A DNA stretch of 25,723 bases from a virus. The notes beneath the pieces are model-generated. The model saw only the letters and a program-made list of their open reading frames with translations, searched no databases and was not told the origin of the DNA. Each line of letters starts with the position of its first letter. Positions within the stretch are counted from its first letter, which is position 1. The stretch covers positions 1 through 25,723 of the IMG/VR virus record IMGVR_UViG_3300028392_000267. One strand, 5' to 3'. Of this stretch, positions 22,476 through 25,723 are shown piece after piece. The translations under genes were made by a program, and so were the position numbers.

Positions 22476-24248
22476 TTAGATTCTACGTTGTTGGCTTAGA
22501 CGTACTGAACTTTTTGTTGCACCTGCTCCAGTCATGCCGCTAAGAAGCGTCTGTAGTTCTGGGCGTTGTGGTGCTTGTGGAGGCATAACGGGTTGAGCGC
22601 CTCCTGCTGGTTCTGCTCCAGGAGCAGCGGGGACAGGTTGCTCAGACTGTTGTGCAGCGCCAGCAGGAGGATTCTCTGGTTTAAACACTTCCTGAACAGC
22701 AGCCTCAATAGTCTTACCTTGCTTACGCATGTTAATGATTTCAGCCATTTGATTAATAAGTTTGGTAGGGTCTTGTCCCTGAGTTGCCATCTGTGGAATT
22801 GCTTGTGCCATGGATGCCATAGAGCCTACAAGCGCATCGCGCATCTTTTCAATTTCAATCTTCTCTTGTTCAAGAGTTACGTTGACACCGAACGGTAGTT
22901 CTCGCATAGCCATGTCCTTGGAGATGAGTCCACCACCAAGTGCCTGCAGCATAAAGATAAGTCCCTGTGCTGGGTTAAGCCCAGCCAACATTCCATATCT
23001 TACATCTGAAGAATAGTCTTGCTTGATATCCTTTGAAGGCTGATAGATAACTTGGTAAGGTGAACCAGCATCTACGCCACGGATTGTTTTCTTTTCATCA
23101 AATAATTTTTCATCAACTTCAAAACAGTACGAAATAACTTGTCGTAGTGCTGTAGTAAAGATTGCTTGTGCTGATTTGATTTGAGTATCAAATGCACCTA
23201 GGAGCGCTTGTACACCCTGTCCAGTGACAACGCTTGCGTTCATGTTACCTGTACGAGATTCAGGATAACGAGCGCCTACGCGAAGTTCATCATTGAGCAA
23301 CTGCTGCTCAGTAAATGCACCCTGCGGTAATGTAAGTTCAACACGGCGTACACCTGCTGGGTTAGCAGTACGAATGACTGCATCTCCACCGAGTTGAAGT
23401 TCTTGCACATCTTGTGGCAAGACAATTGGAGCCTGTACTGACTTCTCTGCTGCTTCCATTGCAAGTAATGCAAATCGGTTGCGAAGCAACTGAATACCAA
23501 GTACGTCATCAAACTGTCCACGTAGTTCGCCATCCACTGATGGACGACGAGCAATAATAACATTCATCTTACCAATTGGGTTAGCCGCTTGTGATAGAAG
23601 CATGTTATTACGTGATGGAAGGTAAAGCACAGACTGGTCTTTGTCATAGTAGCGAATCATCTCTACCATGCCATTGAGGTCTTGCTTGTATCCCAACTTA
23701 CCAAGCAACGCATACTCTTGTTCTGGGAACATAGCCACTAGTTCACCTAGTGTCATTGAGTAGCGTTTAGCGAAAGCAACACAGCGTCCATAGCGGTCAA
23801 ACTCTGGGTAAGCACCTACGGGGTTTTCTAAGCGGATGCGTGGTAACTTTGCTTCTTCATCCAGTTCAATTACGAACGGGAGGAATCCATATGTGATGTA
23901 CATGTCTGCGCCGTTGTACATCTGTACTTGTAAATCTGAGTGAAAGAAATAGTTGTTAGCAATACGAGTACGGTTGTCTGCAAACGTACGAGCCTTTTCA
24001 TTCTGCTGGTTAACCGCAGAGCAGTTAACTGCTGGCAGTGGTGCCATAACTTCTGCAAGGTCGCGTGCAACAATATCAATAAAGTTTGCTACTACGTTCT
24101 GGTCAATGCCATCTGGAAAGAAGTTAGGATATACCTGACTAATCTTTCCTTGGCGCACCATCTGTACGTCACCGTTGCGCTGGTCACGACCATGCGCACG
24201 GTAGCGCAGAGTCTGGACTCTTGCGCCAATCTGGTCAATTGATAACAT
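22476..24248 (-). CDS. Portal protein
   Basis: A 590-aa protein starting at ATG 24248 behind TTAGGAC. Portal proteins form the 12-fold ring through which the terminase packages DNA. N-terminal features are MLSIDQIGARVQTLRYRAHG and the FIDIVARDLAEVMAPLPAV helix. The clip and stem region (about residues 300-385) has LPQGAFTEQQLLNDELRVGA, then ASVVTGQGVQALLGAFDTQI and KSAQAIFTTALRQVISYCFE, a pattern common in actinophage and environmental portals. Residues 420-590 are a long C-terminal region: a helical part (MLQALGGGLISKDMAMRELP) and a Pro/Ala/Gln-rich tail. Gene order after terminase and length are as expected. Confidence 0.82.
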   Translation of the reverse strand: MLSIDQIGARVQTLRYRAHGRDQRNGDVQMVRQGKISQVYPNFFPDGIDQNVVANFIDIVARDLAEVMAPLPAVNCSAVNQQNEKARTFADNRTRIANNYFFHSDLQVQMYNGADMYITYGFLPFVIELDEEAKLPRIRLENPVGAYPEFDRYGRCVAFAKRYSMTLGELVAMFPEQEYALLGKLGYKQDLNGMVEMIRYYDKDQSVLYLPSRNNMLLSQAANPIGKMNVIIARRPSVDGELRGQFDDVLGIQLLRNRFALLAMEAAEKSVQAPIVLPQDVQELQLGGDAVIRTANPAGVRRVELTLPQGAFTEQQLLNDELRVGARYPESRTGNMNASVVTGQGVQALLGAFDTQIKSAQAIFTTALRQVISYCFEVDEKLFDEKKTIRGVDAGSPYQVIYQPSKDIKQDYSSDVRYGMLAGLNPAQGLIFMLQALGGGLISKDMAMRELPFGVNVTLEQEKIEIEKMRDALVGSMASMAQAIPQMATQGQDPTKLINQMAEIINMRKQGKTIEAAVQEVFKPENPPAGAAQQSEQPVPAAPGAEPAGGAQPVMPPQAPQRPELQTLLSGMTGAGATKSSVRLSQQRRI

Positions 24249-24271
24249 TACTGTCCTAACTAAAAGTTAAA

Positions 24272-24442
24272 TTACTTCTTTGGCTTAGCCATGCTTGTAA
24301 ACTTTGTTTCAATGGCTGCAACATCTGTATGTCCACCCATATGAACTCCATGTAATACGCCAGCCTTACCATCAAGGTTTGCAACTTTAGTAGCATTAGG
24401 CTTCATTGTGTTACGTGGTGTAGCGTCATTTCTCCAAGGCAT
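24272..24442 (-). CDS. Small unknown protein between terminase and portal
   Basis: A 56-aa protein. I chose ATG 24442 because AGGAAA stands five bases upstream, just after the terminase stop; an in-frame ATG at 24472 would overlap the terminase by 22 bases. It begins MPWRNDATPRNTMKPNATKV, has a Gly/His middle (GVLHGVHMGGHTDVAAIET) and ends FTSMAKPKK. The sequence is not recognised. A role linked to packaging is suggested only by position. Confidence 0.55.
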   Translation of the reverse strand: MPWRNDATPRNTMKPNATKVANLDGKAGVLHGVHMGGHTDVAAIETKFTSMAKPKK

Positions 24443-24450
24443 TTGTTTTC

Positions 24451-25723
24451 CTATCCGTAAGTCTCTTGCCATTGCTCAGCGAATGCTTCGTCAAGGTTAA
24501 GGGAGTATCTGTTTTCCATTTGTGCTCTAGTAGCCCAACGATTGTTGGCATACATAGAAGTCCTACTACCAGCCTGCATAAGTTCGCGGATGCGAATGAC
24601 TGCAAACCATAGAGCCATGACGGTATCCGTCTTGCCCTTAGTCTCAGGCTTCCACGTCAGCAACTGCTGAGTCAAAGCCTTAATACCTTCACTACCTTCT
24701 GATGAAGGCAGTTCTATAATGTTGTTCTTTTGGAACTTCTCTTCACGCACTGTGCCAAATAAGTTAGACATTGACGCAACGCCGAAGGATGTGTCCCACT
24801 TGTTCTTGCCTGTAAAGTGAGCATCAAGTCGTACGCCGTGTGCAGCGAGCCAGTTTCGTAAGTCGTCATCGAGTGAGTACGCTTTCTGGTGCGCGTTGAT
24901 TTCAACTCTAAACTCCTGTGGTCTGTATCTAGTTGTAAGTTCTTCAATGGTTGCCCGAATCTTTTGTGGAGTAGGTTCAGACATGTTGATGCAATCAACT
25001 ACATAGATACGTCCATCTGCACGGTTATAGGTAGCCACAACAAATGCAGCATTGCCTGCCATAGCAGGGTCAAAGCCAATTACAGTATGTGGTTCTACTT
25101 GTGGTGGATGTCCTGTAGCGCCAGCCTTTAGTGGACCTCGTCGCCGCATCCCGTTAGTTGACCCTTGCACCAGCATGGGTGGGAAGATGGAGTCTTCTTG
25201 TATATCTTCCTGTTGGTATACAAGTGCCCAGGTTGAGGGTGTAACTTCCGAGCGTCGCTTAAATAAGGCTTGACCATCCCACTTGGGGAAGTAGCCGTTC
25301 TCTTGAGGAGTGTCAGTGTCGCCATCCCATGGTACATCTGATTCTTTCCAGAGCGTAACCCAATCTTCAGGTTTCTCTCTGTACTCAAGTACCGCAGGCA
25401 TTCCCATATAAGTAAAGGGGGTGCGACCACCAGACCAATGCTTAGGATTGCGCAGTTCTTTATAAAGGTCGTTAGCCGCAATTCGTGTCCCTACTACTAG
25501 CAACTTACCGTTCTTACCTAGACGGGTAATAACTTCTTTCTGTAGCCAATCCATCTGCTTCTCCCATTCGTGGGCGTTAGCAGTGGTGATACAGTCGTCA
25601 AGAATAATCAAGTCAGCACGGGCACCGTAAATCTGACCGCCCATACCTAGCGCCTGAAGGGTTGGGTCCTTCTCGCTAGAGTTACGCGCATCGCCCCCAA
25701 GGTAGACAGTATCGGTACGCCAA
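24451..25723 (-). CDS. terL: Terminase large subunit, N-terminus cut by the window edge
   Basis: The open frame continues past 25723, so 423 residues are visible and the ATPase Walker A lies outside. Visible near the edge is a Walker B-like ADLIILDDC. The nuclease half has the metal-binding acidic residues expected: VIGFDPAMAGNAAFVVATYN, REFRVEIN-type VEINAHQK, and DTVMALWFAVIRIRELM. An ATP-driven motor and RNase H-like nuclease, it cuts and pumps DNA into the prohead through the portal. The Met at 25644 is internal, not the start, because 26 codons upstream of it continue the frame without a stop. It ends at 24451 and is followed by the 56-aa gene and the portal gene. Confidence 0.88.
   Translation of the reverse strand, partial: WRTDTVYLGGDARNSSEKDPTLQALGMGGQIYGARADLIILDDCITTANAHEWEKQMDWLQKEVITRLGKNGKLLVVGTRIAANDLYKELRNPKHWSGGRTPFTYMGMPAVLEYREKPEDWVTLWKESDVPWDGDTDTPQENGYFPKWDGQALFKRRSEVTPSTWALVYQQEDIQEDSIFPPMLVQGSTNGMRRRGPLKAGATGHPPQVEPHTVIGFDPAMAGNAAFVVATYNRADGRIYVVDCINMSEPTPQKIRATIEELTTRYRPQEFRVEINAHQKAYSLDDDLRNWLAAHGVRLDAHFTGKNKWDTSFGVASMSNLFGTVREEKFQKNNIIELPSSEGSEGIKALTQQLLTWKPETKGKTDTVMALWFAVIRIRELMQAGSRTSMYANNRWATRAQMENRYSLNLDEAFAEQWQETYG

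Noticed and set aside
25642-25644. Met at 25644 as start of a complete terminase
   Set aside because: The frame continues open to the window edge, and the visible Walker B-like segment is only about 10 residues after this Met, so the ATPase domain must lie upstream.
24451-25723. A Walker B with DD in place of DE as a defect of the terminase
   Set aside because: DD at this place is found in other terminases to my knowledge, and the nuclease acidic residues are intact, so no inactivation is claimed.

Overview
The window is the virion-structure half of a tailed double-stranded DNA phage (Caudoviricetes). Every credible gene lies on the minus strand, so transcription runs from the high-coordinate end to the low end. 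Genes are packed with almost no spacing, and eleven junctions share the pentamer TAATG, where the stop of one gene overlaps the start of the next. The DNA is moderately AT-rich. Shine-Dalgarno sequences (GGAGG, AGGA) precede many starts. The 86-aa and 147-aa genes after the capsid and the giant protein after the portal resemble my recollection of actinobacteriophage and freshwater metagenome phage families, so an uncultured freshwater phage of an Actinobacterium is my best guess. That host call is inference.

In transcription order: a large terminase cut by the window edge (25723-24451), a small unknown gene, the portal (24248-22476), two small genes, then a three-gene cassette of a 1718-aa giant protein, a 511-aa protein and a 407-aa protein (21811-13897). 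The only noncoding gap near 100 bases follows. It is GC-rich and full of inverted repeats (13800-13896). After it come a scaffold-like gene and the major capsid protein (13769-12077), which has a consensus ribosome binding site and a perfect 8-bp hairpin just downstream (12035-12060).

From 12009 to 8667 is a run of eleven small or medium genes. Several encode short, very lysine-rich proteins, and two of them (50 and 54 aa) are easily missed. Next are a probable adaptor (8667-7774), a repeat-built tail fibre (7765-5801), three tandem paralogues sharing one N-terminal domain (5801-2518), two of which carry long glycine-rich C-terminal domains like known phage adhesins, two small genes of a type common in marine phages, and a 644-aa beta-rich tail protein (1935-1).

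How they work together: terminase and portal package DNA into a shell of N4-gp56-like capsid protein built on the scaffold. The giant cassette, placed between portal and scaffold, may supply internal or ejected virion proteins. The adaptor closes the head, and the 644-aa protein, fibre and glycine-rich adhesins form the tail tip. No tape measure, tail tube, sheath, lysis, replication or integration gene is visible. This fits a short-tailed (podovirus-like) virion, but the rest of the genome is not seen.
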